Position numbers and translations under genes: made by a program. The notes beneath the pieces are model-generated. The model saw only the letters and a list, made by a program, of their open reading frames with translations, was not told where the DNA came from and ran no database searches. 64,000 bases of DNA from Paramagnetospirillum kuznetsovii (GTDB lineage Bacteria; Pseudomonadota; Alphaproteobacteria; Rhodospirillales; Magnetospirillaceae), in the NCBI RefSeq assembly GCF_003284725.1, contig NZ_PGTO01000003.1:62001-126000 (forward strand), read 5' to 3'. Shown here piece by piece: positions 35,701 through 44,548 of the stretch. The first letter of the stretch is position 1, and each line of letters opens with the position of its first letter.

Positions 35701-36231
35701 CACCTGACCCAGCCGCTGGACCGCCCGGAGGCCCTGCCCGGTTCCACCTACAAGGTGCGCTGGCCCGATTCCGATCACGCCATGTACATCACGCTGAACG
35801 ACATCATCCAGGACGGCCGCCGCCGCCCGTTCGAGGTCTTCATCAATTCCAAGAACATGGAGCACTTCGCCTGGACCGTCGCCCTGACCCGCATGATCTC
35901 GGCGGTGTTCCGCCGCGGCGGCGACGTGGTCTTCGTGGTGGAGGAGTTGAAGGCGGTGTTCGATCCGCGCGGCGGTCAATGGGTGGGCGGGCGCTATGTG
36001 CCCTCGCTGCTGGCCGCCATCGGCGAGGTCATCGAGCGCCACATGATCGCCATCGGCTTCATGCCCGACCCCAAGGAAGCCCGCGAGCCGCCCGAGGCCC
36101 GCGATCAGCGCCAGGTGGTCAACATGGAAGGCTCGCGCATGCGCCACTGCCCCAAATGCAACCAGCCCGCTTTGCTGCGCACCGAAGGCTGCGACACCTG
36201 CACCTCCTGCGGCTATTCCAAGTGCGGCTGA
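32788..36231 (+). CDS. nrdJ: B12-dependent (class II) ribonucleotide reductase with an embedded intein
   Basis: A 1147-residue precursor; removing the 373-residue intein (267-639) leaves a 774-residue adenosylcobalamin-dependent reductase, normal for the short class II type. It makes deoxyribonucleotides. Visible features: GGGIGYDFSTLRPKGAPVKG, MSAGSRRGAMMATMRCDHPD, the radical motif N265-P266-[intein]-C640-G-E642, IAPTGTISLFA in the substrate loop, and a C-terminal Cys-rich redox or zinc tail (CPKCN, CDTCTSCGYSKCG). The intein is inserted immediately before C640, the predicted thiyl-radical Cys, so the enzyme cannot work until splicing. The upstream region carries DnaA-box-like repeats. GGCGGAGAGAG provides the ribosome site. 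Confidence 0.96.
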   Translation: MTQVASISQQIWDMKYRQKTADGQAVDKTIEDSWRRVARSLAVVEADAAAWEDRFFEAMEDFKVLPAGRILSGAGTGRKVTLFNCFVMGNIPDDMAGIFEHLKEAALTMQQGGGIGYDFSTLRPKGAPVKGVGADASGPLSFMDVWDAMCRTIMSAGSRRGAMMATMRCDHPDIEAFIDAKREAGRLRMFNLSVLVTDDFMQAVKEGTSWELTFKGTTYKSLPARDLWNKIMHATYAYAEPGVIFIDRINRLNNLWYCEDIHATNPCVTSDAWVQTSDGPRQVAELVGRPFTAMVNGQPHASGPQGFFATGHKPVLKLVAVEGHSLRLTGDHPVRKVTTRTRWRMETAWIPASQLQPGDEIVVNDHRSAPAWGGAHGESEGYLLGLLVGDGTLKADKAILSAWPEAQAVNGGTSGVRTMMERAEMAARTLPHRADFTGWAEVAGRGEYRLALAAIKSLAEKLGLAPGHKTATPDIERQSTDFSRGFLRGLFDSDGSVQGGQIKGVSVRLAQSDAAMLEAVQRMLLRLGIASTIYRDRRQAGARPLPDGRGGLRDYDCRSQHELVISGENLPRFAELIGFGDGDKATRLANALNGYRRGLNRERFIAKIESIDPDGSADVFDVQVPGINAFDANGLVVHNCGEQPLPPYGVCLLGSVNLARLVDRPFEDAAALDLDRLDRLVRVAVRMMDNVIDVSNYPLEQHRFEAQSKRRIGLGITGLADALILCGARYGGAAAIRLTETWMAAIRRSAYLASVDIAKEKGAFPLFDKEKYLQGETVRGLDADVIEAIETHGIRNALLTSIAPTGTISLFADNVSSGLEPVFSFTYSRAVLQRDGTRREEEVSDYAYRLFRRMKGDNAPLPSSFVDAQSLTPGDHVVMQAAVQKYVDSSISKTINVPESIDFESFRDVYTQAYELGCKGCTTYRPNDVTGSVLEVKPDKAKEAAREAEPELPLEKTRVRHSDPFEAGGIVHLTQPLDRPEALPGSTYKVRWPDSDHAMYITLNDIIQDGRRRPFEVFINSKNMEHFAWTVALTRMISAVFRRGGDVVFVVEELKAVFDPRGGQWVGGRYVPSLLAAIGEVIERHMIAIGFMPDPKEAREPPEARDQRQVVNMEGSRMRHCPKCNQPALLRTEGCDTCTSCGYSKCG
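33586..34704 (+). other. Intein with LAGLIDADG homing endonuclease inside NrdJ
   Basis: A 373-residue intein within NrdJ. Block A starts at Cys1 (CVTSDAWVQTSDGPRQVAEL). Block B is LRLTGDHPV with the TxxH motif. Homing endonuclease motifs are LLGLLVGDG (precursor residues about 384-392) and FLRGLFDSDG (about 486-495), each with its acidic residue. Block F/G is INAFDANGLVVHN, ending His-Asn before extein Cys640. All splicing residues are intact, and both endonuclease motifs keep their catalytic Asp, so it appears competent for splicing and possibly for homing. Confidence 0.96.
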
Positions 36232-36269
36232 AGGAGCGCGGGCGTCCTCGCCCGCACTGAACCGGCGTC

Positions 36270-36530
36270 GTGTCCGACGGCCTGCGTATCGATAAATGGC
36301 TGTTCTTCGCCCGCTTCTTCAAGTCGCGGTCACTGGCCGCTACCATCGCCGAATCGGGCGAGACCATCTTGAACGGTCAAGTGGTAAGCAAGGCGGCACA
36401 GACGGTCAAGGCCGGGGATGAGCTGATCTTCTTCACCGGCCCCAGGCGGCGGCGTGTTCGCGTTCTTGCCTTGGGCACGGCCCGCCGCCCCGCCCCGGAA
36501 GCGCGGACATTGTATGAAGAGCTGACCTGA
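36270..36530 (+). CDS. S4-domain RNA-binding protein (Hsp15-like)
   Basis: An 86-residue protein that is mostly an S4 domain: RIDKWLFFARFFKSRSLAAT, then ILNGQVVSKAAQTVKAGDEL. E. coli Hsp15 (HslR) binds 50S subunits carrying stalled nascent chains; this version is shorter than the E. coli protein, and only the S4 core plus a basic segment (PRRRRVRVLALG) are present. It starts at GTG 36270. It follows nrdJ by 38 bases, with no obvious terminator between. Confidence 0.88.
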   Translation: MSDGLRIDKWLFFARFFKSRSLAATIAESGETILNGQVVSKAAQTVKAGDELIFFTGPRRRRVRVLALGTARRPAPEARTLYEELT

Positions 36531-36548
36531 CCCTGCTGGGATGGTGCC

Positions 36549-37346
36549 ATGCCGAATTTATTGAGACTTCTCACGGCCATCCTGTTCATGCTGGCCACCG
36601 GCGCGCTGGCCGAGTGTCCGCGCGACAAGACCAACGAATGCGATGCGCGATCGCCGTGGTATGCCGCCAATGTCGTCCGATTGGCCACGGCCAATCCCAA
36701 TTCCAGCGATACGTCGCGCTTCACCCTCAGCATCCACGGCCAGAACACCCTGACCATCGATCTGGATAATCGGGACCAGGGGCAGGCGCAGCAGGGCACG
36801 GTGACGCTGGTCGAGGGCCGCGCCATGCTGACGCGGGGGCTGACGCTACCAAAAGGCAAGGAAATCGATGCCCTGGATGCGCCGATCCTGACCTATCAGC
36901 TCTTGATCACCCTCCTCAACCGGTCGCTTCCCGACGGCCCCGATAGCCTCGCCGGGTCGCGAAAGGTGGACCTCGCGGAAACGGAACGCCCCATCCAGCT
37001 AGCGACCAACAGCGCCTCCATCGAGCTTCGGCCGCCGTGGAAACTGACCGGCACGGTGTCGCGCCGCAACAGCGAGACATTGGACTACGCTCTCGTCCTG
37101 ACCTACGCGACGAAGTCGGGCGCGCATGTCATGTCGCTGGACGGCGATTGGAGCAAGCTGCGACAGCCTCCGCCGTTCGATGACTCCATGCCGCTGGCGG
37201 GCTGGCGATATCACTCGCTTGGGGTCGTGGTCTATCGGCAGGACGGCGCCACGGTGCTTGATTACACCGATCCCTCCCATCCATCCCCTTTGTCCACGCT
37301 GGGCGAACTCCGCGCTTCCATCATCGCCCAACACGCCAAGCCGTGA
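36549..37346 (+). CDS. Exported protein of unknown function
   Basis: A 265-residue protein with a signal peptide cleaved probably after ALA (residue 21; LLRLLTAILFMLATGALA). The mature part is beta-rich, with a short Cys pair near its start (ECPRDKTNEC), paired aromatic strands and no catalytic motif that I can recognise. I know no family name. It starts 18 bases after the S4 gene and is followed within 1 base by the small gene at 37348, so the three may be one operon. Confidence 0.75.
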   Translation: MPNLLRLLTAILFMLATGALAECPRDKTNECDARSPWYAANVVRLATANPNSSDTSRFTLSIHGQNTLTIDLDNRDQGQAQQGTVTLVEGRAMLTRGLTLPKGKEIDALDAPILTYQLLITLLNRSLPDGPDSLAGSRKVDLAETERPIQLATNSASIELRPPWKLTGTVSRRNSETLDYALVLTYATKSGAHVMSLDGDWSKLRQPPPFDDSMPLAGWRYHSLGVVVYRQDGATVLDYTDPSHPSPLSTLGELRASIIAQHAKP

Positions 37347-37347
37347 G

Positions 37348-37671
37348 ATGGACCACGCCGACCATCCGATCCTTCGCCGCAGAAGCCTCGCCCTCGCCCG
37401 CCCGCCCCAGCAGGACGAGGTCGAGCGGGCGGCCGCCTTGGACGGCGTGATCGAGGCGCGGGCCGATGGTCCGCGCCTAAGGCTCGGCTATGACCTGCGA
37501 CGGGTGACCTTGGGCGAACTGACGCCCCGCCTGCGCGCCCAGGGGCTGGAACCGTCCGACAGCCTGCTGGCCCGCCTTTGCCGTGCCTGGGGCGCTTTCC
37601 AGGACGACAACCGGCGCGACCAATCCAAGATCGTCCATCAGTGCTGCAACGTGCCGCCCGCCAAGAAATGA
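37348..37671 (+). CDS. Small protein with HMA-like fold, no CxxC
   Basis: A 107-residue protein whose middle (EVERAAALDGVIEARADG and LRLGYDLRRVTLGELTPRL) has the beta-alpha-beta rhythm of heavy-metal-associated domains but lacks the CxxC metal site. A Cys pair (HQCCNVPP) lies at the C-terminus. Proteins of this layout occur in other proteobacteria without assigned function. It begins 1 base after the upstream stop. The fold call is from pattern only. Confidence 0.65.
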   Translation: MDHADHPILRRRSLALARPPQQDEVERAAALDGVIEARADGPRLRLGYDLRRVTLGELTPRLRAQGLEPSDSLLARLCRAWGAFQDDNRRDQSKIVHQCCNVPPAKK

Positions 37672-37888
37672 TCCACGACCTCGAAGAGAGGGGAATCGCA
37701 CACCCCCCCCTTATTGCCGCCAGGCAGCGCAACGATGAGTCCCAAGATGGGAAATATATTTTTTATACATCTTCTTTTAGGTGCATTTAATTGTAGGAGA
37801 ATATTAAAGCCGGAATTAGCATGCCAATGATGCCACCTAAGTGTGGCGAGACCCATGGCTTGGCGAAGCGCTAATTTCGGAGGGTTTG

Positions 37889-38860
37889 ATGGCTGATCGT
37901 TCCGATAGTGGAATTGGAGAGGGGCTGACCCCCACGGTGTCTGGAGTGAAATGGGGGCATTTCCACCAAACTACGAATGTATCTGAGACTCTATACCATG
38001 AGTGGTTCCCGCCGCAGATACAAGGACCACCTGGAAACGGGCACCAAGACTGGAGTGCGCAGATATCACGTGAATACTATATTTACGAAGACTTTGGGCA
38101 CGGCAATGACGAATATCTTGTCGTCTATCGGGAGGATGGAATCATCACTCCGGGCCAACTCATCAGTGAAAAAATACTGACCGGTGGCGACCATGATTCC
38201 CCCCTCTGCGGCGATCTCTGCAAGGGCTATTTCCACCATAAAATCGAGGCATTCGTTGCGCCCAGCCTTACGGGCGACGGCGTATCCCTGACCAGTTCCT
38301 CGCCATCGAACGCGAACAACGTCACCCGGGTCGATAATCAAGTGGTCTCCACATCCTCCGATTCCATTTCCATCGGCGGCAATGGCGAAGGGCCGACCGG
38401 CGATGTTTCCGTCAGTACCAGCACCCAAGTCTGGCATGGCGTCTCTTTCGATCTGACGGATTGGAATGTGCTTGAACAAACCGATGTCGGGGCGCGGAAA
38501 GCCGCCTGGCTGTATTACCAGGGCCAAGCCTGGGACGGGCGAGCGGACCTGACACGCGATTTCTCGTGGTGGGAAGCGGCCTATAATGTTGGCGGAGGAT
38601 GGGACGACGTAAAGCTTCCACCGTCCCTGTCAAGAACCACTCTAAAATACCACAATACAGCGTCGTGGCGTTTCAAGCGTCGATTGACCGCCCCCGATGG
38701 AAGCCTGCGGGTGTCATTCTCCGGTGGCGCGAATGTATACATGATCATGATTGCCATGCCGCAATTCAGAAACATTGGGCATCATCAGGCAACACCTCGA
38801 ATAATGCCGATTAACTGGAATGATCAATTCGATATTGTCGAATGGGCGAACAAGAAGTGA
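37889..38860 (+). CDS. Unknown beta-rich protein in a lower-GC island
   Basis: A 323-residue protein that I do not recognise. There is no signal peptide. The start ATG 37889 has a strong GGAGG 5 bases upstream. The sequence is rich in Trp, Tyr, Ser, Thr and Asp. Residues about 145-195 show alternating Ser/Thr and hydrophobic residues (VSTSSDSISIGGNGEG and VSVSTSTQVWHGVSFDL) around a Gly turn, a pattern like the membrane hairpin of small beta-barrel pore-forming proteins. Without a homology search this is only a suggestion. The gene and its AT-rich leader (37741-37830) have clearly lower GC and different codon use from the flanks, suggesting horizontal acquisition. It is followed by the zinc-finger gene at 38920. 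Confidence 0.7.
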   Translation: MADRSDSGIGEGLTPTVSGVKWGHFHQTTNVSETLYHEWFPPQIQGPPGNGHQDWSAQISREYYIYEDFGHGNDEYLVVYREDGIITPGQLISEKILTGGDHDSPLCGDLCKGYFHHKIEAFVAPSLTGDGVSLTSSSPSNANNVTRVDNQVVSTSSDSISIGGNGEGPTGDVSVSTSTQVWHGVSFDLTDWNVLEQTDVGARKAAWLYYQGQAWDGRADLTRDFSWWEAAYNVGGGWDDVKLPPSLSRTTLKYHNTASWRFKRRLTAPDGSLRVSFSGGANVYMIMIAMPQFRNIGHHQATPRIMPINWNDQFDIVEWANKK

Positions 38861-38919
38861 TGCCCATGCCTTCGACCAAACACTCTGAATCGACCCGCGA
38901 TTGATGGGGGGAATATTCC

Positions 38920-39468
<549 letters not shown>

Positions 39469-39618
39469 CGTTCGTGTCGCTTCCAGACCCAGCCCGGACA
39501 ATCGTGGTGCCGCCCGCGAGCCATATGACGGTTTTGTTTCAATCTCCGGTTCAACCCTCCCCCGCCATGGTGTAGCCTATTCGAAAGGCATGCCGCCGCG
39601 ACACAGGGGGAGGGCGTC

Positions 39619-41817
39619 ATGAAGGCATTGAAGTCAGACAGCGTGTTGGGCGACATCTGGGGCGGCACCGCCGCCATGCTGGTAGCCCTACCCTCCGCCA
39701 TCGCCTTCGGCGTCACCATCTTCTCGGCGCTGGGCAGCCAGTTCGGCGCCCAAGGCGCGGTGGCGGGCATTCTCGGCACCGTGGCGCTGGGCCTGCTGGC
39801 CCCCATGTTCGGCGGCACCAACCGGTTGATCAGCGCGCCCTGCGCCCCCGCCGCCGCCGTGCTGTCGGCCTTCGCCATCGAATTCATGGGGCGCGGCGGC
39901 AGCCCGGAACTGGGATTGCTGTTGCTGGCCCTGATGGGACTGCTGTCGGGCGGCCTGCAACTGATCATGGGCGGGCTGAAGCTGGGCGGGCTGATCAAAT
40001 ACATGCCCTATCCAGTGGTCAGCGGTTACTTGAGCGGCGTCGGCATGATCATCATCGGCAGCCAGTTGCCACGCTTTCTCGGCACCCCCAAGGGGGTCAA
40101 CTTTCTCGGCGCCCTGACCTCGCCCGGCCTGTGGCGTTGGCAGGGCATGGCGGTGGGCGGCGCCACCATCGCCGTCATGCTGCTGGCACCCAAGGTGACC
40201 AAGAAGGTTCCAGCCCCGGTTCTGGGGCTGGTGGCAGGCATCTTGACCTATCTGGCGCTTGGCCTGTTCGATCCGGCGCTGATGACCCTGGCGGGCAATA
40301 GTTTCGTGGTCGGCGCCCTGGGCGGCGGCGGCGGCGGATTGCTGGAGACCTTTTCCGCCCGCTGGTCGGCCCTGGGCGATCTGGGGTTCGGCGCGCTGCG
40401 CGATCTGGTGGTTCCGGCCCTGACCCTGGCGGTGCTGCTGTCCATCGACACGTTGAAGACCTGCGTGGTGCTGGACGCCCTGACGCGGACCCGCCACGAT
40501 TCCAACCGCGAGCTGATCGGCCAGGGCCTGGGCAATCTGGCTGCCGCCGCCCTGGGCGGCGTTCCCGGCGCGGGCACCATGGGGGCCACCCTGGTCAACA
40601 TGTCCAGCGGCGCCACCACAAGACTTTCGGGCCTGATCGAGGGCATCGCCGCCCTGATCGCCTTCGCCCTGCTGGCCAACCTGATCTCGTGGGTGCCGGT
40701 GGCGTCGCTGTCGGGCATATTGCTGGTGATCGGCGTGCGCATGATCAACTGGAGCAGCCTCGGCTTCCTGAAATCGCGCTCCACCATTCTCGACTTCGCC
40801 GTCATCCTCGCGGTGATCGCCTGCGCCCTGTCCATCAGCCTGATCGTGGCGTCCGGCGTCGGCGTGGTCCTGGCGGTGTTCCTGTTCATCCGCGAACAGG
40901 TGCACGGCTCGGTGGTGCGCCGCATCGCCTCGGGCGACCAGACCTTCTCCAAGCGGGTCAGGGTCCAAGATGAAATGGACATCCTGGCCGAACGCGGCAA
41001 CCAGACCGCCATCGTCGAATTGCAGGGCAGCCTGTTCTTCGGCACCACCAGCCAGTTGTTCCACGCCCTGGAAGCCGACCTGAAGACCCGCCGCTACCTG
41101 ATCCTTGACATGCGCAGGGTTCAATCGGTGGACATCACCGCCGCCCATATGTTGGACCAGATCAAGGACATGCTGGGCGAGCGCCATGGCGTGCTGATCT
41201 TCAGCCAGATTCCCAAGCATCTGCCCAGCGGCAAGGACATGGAGCAGTATTTCGACCAGTTGGGACTGGTGCGGTCCGGCCATCCCGTGCGGATGTTCGG
41301 CGAGGTCGACGAGGCCATGGAATGGGCCGAGGACCAGATCATCGCCGAGGCCGCCTTGCCCGATAACGAGGAAAGCCTGCTGGAACTTCCCGATATCGAG
41401 CTGTTCAAGGACCGCAAGAAGGAAACCCTGATCGAGCTTGAAAAGAGCATGGAGACCCGGGAGGTCAAGGCGGGCGAGACGATCTTCTCCATCGGCGATC
41501 ACGGCGACGAGCTGTTCCTGATCCGCAAGGGAACCGTGCGCATCGTCCTGCCGCTGGCGGGCGGCCATGTCCGTCATCTCGCCACCTTCGGCAAGGGCTC
41601 GTTCTTTGGCGAGATGGCCTTCCTGGACGGCGAGGCCCGCTCGGCCGAGGCGGTGGCCTTCACCGACGCCCATCTCTACGTGTTGTCGCGCAAGGGCTTC
41701 GACGCCTTCGCCGACGCCCACAAGAAGGTCGGGCTGACCCTGATGGAGGGGCTGGCCAGCGTGCTCGCCAGCCGCCTGCGCTACACCAATGCCGAATTGA
41801 GGGCGCTGGAGGGCTAA
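39619..41817 (+). CDS. SulP anion transporter with STAS and cyclic-nucleotide-binding domains
   Basis: A 732-residue protein. Residues 1 to about 425 form the SulP/SLC26 membrane domain (LVALPSAIAFGVTIFSALG; YPVVSGYLSGVGMIIIGS; PGAGTMGATLVNMSSGA). A STAS domain follows (about 455-560; VELQGSLFFGTTSQLF, ILDMRRVQSVDITAAHML). Residues about 615-725 are a CRP-like cyclic-nucleotide-binding domain with GDHGDELFLIRKGTVRI and the binding-cassette segment FGEMAFLDGEARSAEAVA. The substrate (sulfate, bicarbonate or another anion) is unknown. Transport or its regulation may respond to cAMP or cGMP, of interest given the cyclase at 49479-51416. GGGAGGG upstream of the ATG supports the start. Confidence 0.93.
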   Translation: MKALKSDSVLGDIWGGTAAMLVALPSAIAFGVTIFSALGSQFGAQGAVAGILGTVALGLLAPMFGGTNRLISAPCAPAAAVLSAFAIEFMGRGGSPELGLLLLALMGLLSGGLQLIMGGLKLGGLIKYMPYPVVSGYLSGVGMIIIGSQLPRFLGTPKGVNFLGALTSPGLWRWQGMAVGGATIAVMLLAPKVTKKVPAPVLGLVAGILTYLALGLFDPALMTLAGNSFVVGALGGGGGGLLETFSARWSALGDLGFGALRDLVVPALTLAVLLSIDTLKTCVVLDALTRTRHDSNRELIGQGLGNLAAAALGGVPGAGTMGATLVNMSSGATTRLSGLIEGIAALIAFALLANLISWVPVASLSGILLVIGVRMINWSSLGFLKSRSTILDFAVILAVIACALSISLIVASGVGVVLAVFLFIREQVHGSVVRRIASGDQTFSKRVRVQDEMDILAERGNQTAIVELQGSLFFGTTSQLFHALEADLKTRRYLILDMRRVQSVDITAAHMLDQIKDMLGERHGVLIFSQIPKHLPSGKDMEQYFDQLGLVRSGHPVRMFGEVDEAMEWAEDQIIAEAALPDNEESLLELPDIELFKDRKKETLIELEKSMETREVKAGETIFSIGDHGDELFLIRKGTVRIVLPLAGGHVRHLATFGKGSFFGEMAFLDGEARSAEAVAFTDAHLYVLSRKGFDAFADAHKKVGLTLMEGLASVLASRLRYTNAELRALEG

Positions 41818-41887
41818 AATCCTCCTCCCCAATCCATCGCTGTTATCACTATGATCCGGCGGGGTGTCTCGCCCCGCGGAGGAGTCC

Positions 41888-42775
41888 ATGTCCGACAGCC
41901 TGCTGATGCGCGGCTATGTCTTCGCCGGCATGATCATCGTGATCTGGACCGGCTTCATCCTGGTCACCCGCCTGGGCGGCACCGGCACCCTGACGCCGTT
42001 CGACATCGGCGCCATCCGCTTCGGCACCGCCGTCATCCTGGTGCTGCCCCTGTGGCTGCGGGCCAAGCGGCCGTCCCTGCTGACCCCGAAAGTCATCGCC
42101 CTGACCCTGACGGGCGGGCTCGGCTATACCCTGCTGACCTATTCGGCCTTCCGGCTGGCTCCGGCCGCCCATGGCGGCATCCTGCTGTCGGGCTTCCAGC
42201 CCTTCGCCATGCCCATCTGCGCCTGGGCCATCATGGGCGAACGGCCGTCGCCGCTGCGCTGGGCCGGAATGGCCGTTATCGCCCTGGGCGCCGCCACCCT
42301 GGCCTATGAGGTCTTCCAGGCCGACCAGTCCACCCTGGGCGGCGATCTGATGTTCGTGGCGGCCTCGGTCTGCTGGGCGCTCTACACCGTGCTGGCGCGG
42401 CGCTGGCGGATCGCGCCCTGGGAGGTGACCGTCAACGTGGCCATGCTGGCCGCCATCGTCTATCTGCCGATCTATCTTCTGGCCCTGCCCAAGCGCATCC
42501 TGGAGGCCGGAGCCGGTGAGATCCTGCTCCAAGTCGCCTATCAGGGCGTTCTCGCCGCCGTCATCCAGATGGTGATCTATATGCGGGCGGTGGAACTGCT
42601 GGGCACGTCGCGCATGGGCATGCTGGTGGCCCTGGTGCCGCCGCTGGGCGCCCTGGCGGCGGTGCCGGTGCTGGGCGAGCCGCTTACCCCCATGCTGATC
42701 GTCAGCCTCGCCCTGGTCTCGGCGGGCGTCCTGGTCGGCAACGCCAATCCTTCACTGCTGCAAAGGTTCCGCTGA
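41888..42775 (+). CDS. DMT-superfamily (EamA) transporter
   Basis: A 295-residue inner-membrane protein with ten hydrophobic helices in two EamA repeats (for example MIIVIWTGFILVTRLGG at the start and LVALVPPLGALAAVPVLGEPL near the end). Such transporters export amino acids, metabolites or drugs; no substrate can be assigned. The ATG 41888 has GGAGG 5 bases upstream; an in-frame ATG at 41864 is less likely. It overlaps the tautomerase start by 1 base (TGATG). Confidence 0.92.
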   Translation: MSDSLLMRGYVFAGMIIVIWTGFILVTRLGGTGTLTPFDIGAIRFGTAVILVLPLWLRAKRPSLLTPKVIALTLTGGLGYTLLTYSAFRLAPAAHGGILLSGFQPFAMPICAWAIMGERPSPLRWAGMAVIALGAATLAYEVFQADQSTLGGDLMFVAASVCWALYTVLARRWRIAPWEVTVNVAMLAAIVYLPIYLLALPKRILEAGAGEILLQVAYQGVLAAVIQMVIYMRAVELLGTSRMGMLVALVPPLGALAAVPVLGEPLTPMLIVSLALVSAGVLVGNANPSLLQRFR

Positions 42776-42978
42776 TGCCCTATGTCAACATCAAGATCAC
42801 CCGCGAGGGCGCCACGCCCGAGCAAAAGGCCAAGCTGATCCAGGGCGCCACCCAGTTGCTGGTGGACGTGCTGGGCAAGAACCCCGCCACCACGGTCGTG
42901 GTCATCGACGAGGTGGACACGGATAATTGGGGGGTCGGCGGCGAGTCCATCACGGTTCGGCGCAAGAAAGGCCTGTAG
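42775..42978 (+). CDS. 4-oxalocrotonate tautomerase family protein
   Basis: A 67-residue tautomerase. Pro2, which becomes the catalytic N-terminal Pro after Met removal, starts the sequence PYVNIKITREGATPEQKAKL, and the VVVIDEVDTDNWGVGG segment is typical. It forms small oligomers. The natural substrate is not implied by the neighbourhood, although a hydroxypyruvate/glycerate kinase gene follows 2 bases later. Confidence 0.93.
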   Translation: MPYVNIKITREGATPEQKAKLIQGATQLLVDVLGKNPATTVVVIDEVDTDNWGVGGESITVRRKKGL

Positions 42979-42980
42979 CC

Positions 42981-44336
42981 GTGAGCCGCCAGGTCGAGGA
43001 TCTGGAAGCGATTTTCCGGGCCGCCCTGCGGCGGGTCGATCCCTTCCGCATGATCGCCGACCATGTCCGCGCCGAGGGGAAGCGCCTGGTCATCGACTTC
43101 GACGGCTATCGCCATGAGGAGAATCTGAGCCGTTATGACCGGATCGTCGTCATGGGCGCGGGCAAGGCCTCGGCCCGCATGGCGCTGGCCTTGGAGCAGG
43201 TGCTGGGTGACCGCATCACCGAAGGCCTCGTGGTGGTGAAATACGGCCACGGCGAGACGCTGTCGCGGATCAAGGTGATGGAGGCGGGCCATCCGACGCC
43301 GGACGCCCAGGGTGTCCGGGCGGCCCAAGCCATGGCCGACATGGCGCGCCGAGCCGACGGGAAAACCCTGGTCGTCACTCTGATCTCGGGCGGCGGCTCG
43401 GCCCTGCTGCCCGCCCCCTTGAGCGGCCTCGGCCTGGACGACAAGCAGGCGGTCACCCGTGCCCTGCTGGCCTGCGGCGCCGATATCGGCCAGATCAATT
43501 GCGTGCGCAAGCACCTGTCCACCCTGAAGGGCGGCCGCTTGCTGTCCCTGCTGGCCCCCGCCCGCAGCCTGAACCTGATCCTGTCCGACGTGGTGGGCGA
43601 CCGGCTGGACACCATCGCCTCGGGCCTGACCAGTCCCGACGACACCAGCTTCGCCGACGCCCTGGGCATCATCGACTCGTTCGATCTTCGAGACCAATTG
43701 CCCGCCGCCGTGGTCAAGACCCTGACCCTGGGAGCGGACGGAGGCATCCCCGAATCCTTGAAGCCCGGCGACCCGGCGGCCGCGCTGTCCGCCAATATCC
43801 TGATCGGCACCAACCGCACCGCCCTGCTGGCCGCCTGCGAAGCGGCGCGGGCGCGGGGCTATGCGGTCACCGCCCTGACCAGCAGCCTGACCGGCGAGGC
43901 GCGGGAGGTGGCCAAGCTGCTGTTCGCCGTCGCCCGCGACACCCGCGACGGAGGATTGTTGACGACGCCGCCCGCCTGTATCATCGCGGGCGGCGAGACC
44001 ACCGTCACCCTGAGGGGATCGGGCAAGGGCGGCCGCAATCAGGAACTGGCGCTGGCGGTGCTGGCCGAAATGGCCCGGGAGCCCGGTCGTGGCCGCCGCA
44101 TCCATGTCCTGTCGGCGGCCACCGACGGCGGCGACGGCCCCACCGACGCCGCCGGGGCCTTCGCCTCGGCCGAATTGCTGGAAGCGGCCGAGCGGGCCGG
44201 GCTGTCGTGGGACGCGGCCTTGCGCGACAACGACGCTTATCCGTTCTTCGACCGGCTCGGCGGATTGCTGAAAACCGGCCCCACCATGACGAATGTCTGC
44301 GACCTGCAGATTACCTTGGTGGACGAGGGTCCATGA
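42981..44336 (+). CDS. Glycerate 2-kinase / DUF4147-MOFRL family
   Basis: A 451-residue class II glycerate kinase-like enzyme (GckA/TtuD group; some members are annotated as hydroxypyruvate reductase). It carries the N-terminal DUF4147 region with RIVVMGAGKASARMA, the glycine-rich LISGGGSALLPAP motif and LSTLKGGRLLSL, and the C-terminal MOFRL domain with IIAGGETTVTLRGSGKGGRN and AATDGGDGPTDAAGAF. The start GTG 42981 is 2 bases after the tautomerase stop. Predicted reaction: phosphorylation of D-glycerate to 2-phosphoglycerate. Confidence 0.92.
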   Translation: MSRQVEDLEAIFRAALRRVDPFRMIADHVRAEGKRLVIDFDGYRHEENLSRYDRIVVMGAGKASARMALALEQVLGDRITEGLVVVKYGHGETLSRIKVMEAGHPTPDAQGVRAAQAMADMARRADGKTLVVTLISGGGSALLPAPLSGLGLDDKQAVTRALLACGADIGQINCVRKHLSTLKGGRLLSLLAPARSLNLILSDVVGDRLDTIASGLTSPDDTSFADALGIIDSFDLRDQLPAAVVKTLTLGADGGIPESLKPGDPAAALSANILIGTNRTALLAACEAARARGYAVTALTSSLTGEAREVAKLLFAVARDTRDGGLLTTPPACIIAGGETTVTLRGSGKGGRNQELALAVLAEMAREPGRGRRIHVLSAATDGGDGPTDAAGAFASAELLEAAERAGLSWDAALRDNDAYPFFDRLGGLLKTGPTMTNVCDLQITLVDEGP

Positions 44337-44468
44337 CCGATTGACCGGCAAGAGTGTTTGATTTTCCCGGCAGTTATTGCCGGTCTTCGGGGGAAGGCCG
44401 GACGTCTCGGAAGCTCCTCGCGACCCAGTCCCATTTGAAAACAATGCGGTACGGGCATCGCCCTGATC

Positions 44469-44483
44469 TGGCATGATTTCTGC
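44469..44483 (+). promoter_or_regulatory. Sigma-54-type promoter of the FliD-like gene
   Basis: TGGCATGATTTCTGC matches the RpoN -24/-12 consensus TGGCAC(G)N4TTGC with the GG and GC doublets exactly 12 bases apart. It ends 65 bases before the ATG at 44549. Confidence 0.65.
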
Positions 44484-44548
44484 GAAGATCCTGGCAAGGA
44501 CCGCGTCCGCCAAAGCAATCCGGCGGCCCGTCGATCGGAGACCTTGCC

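Noticed and set aside
32686-36147. Minus-strand frame of 1153 codons opposite nrdJ
   Set aside because: It is the antisense of a certain gene in GC-rich DNA; its composition (Gly, His, Ala, Gln) is typical of shadows and no domain is recognisable.
44367-44383. Small hairpin CCGGCA-GTTAT-TGCCGG as a terminator of the glycerate kinase gene
   Set aside because: The stem is only 6 bp and the U-tract is weak; not enough to call.
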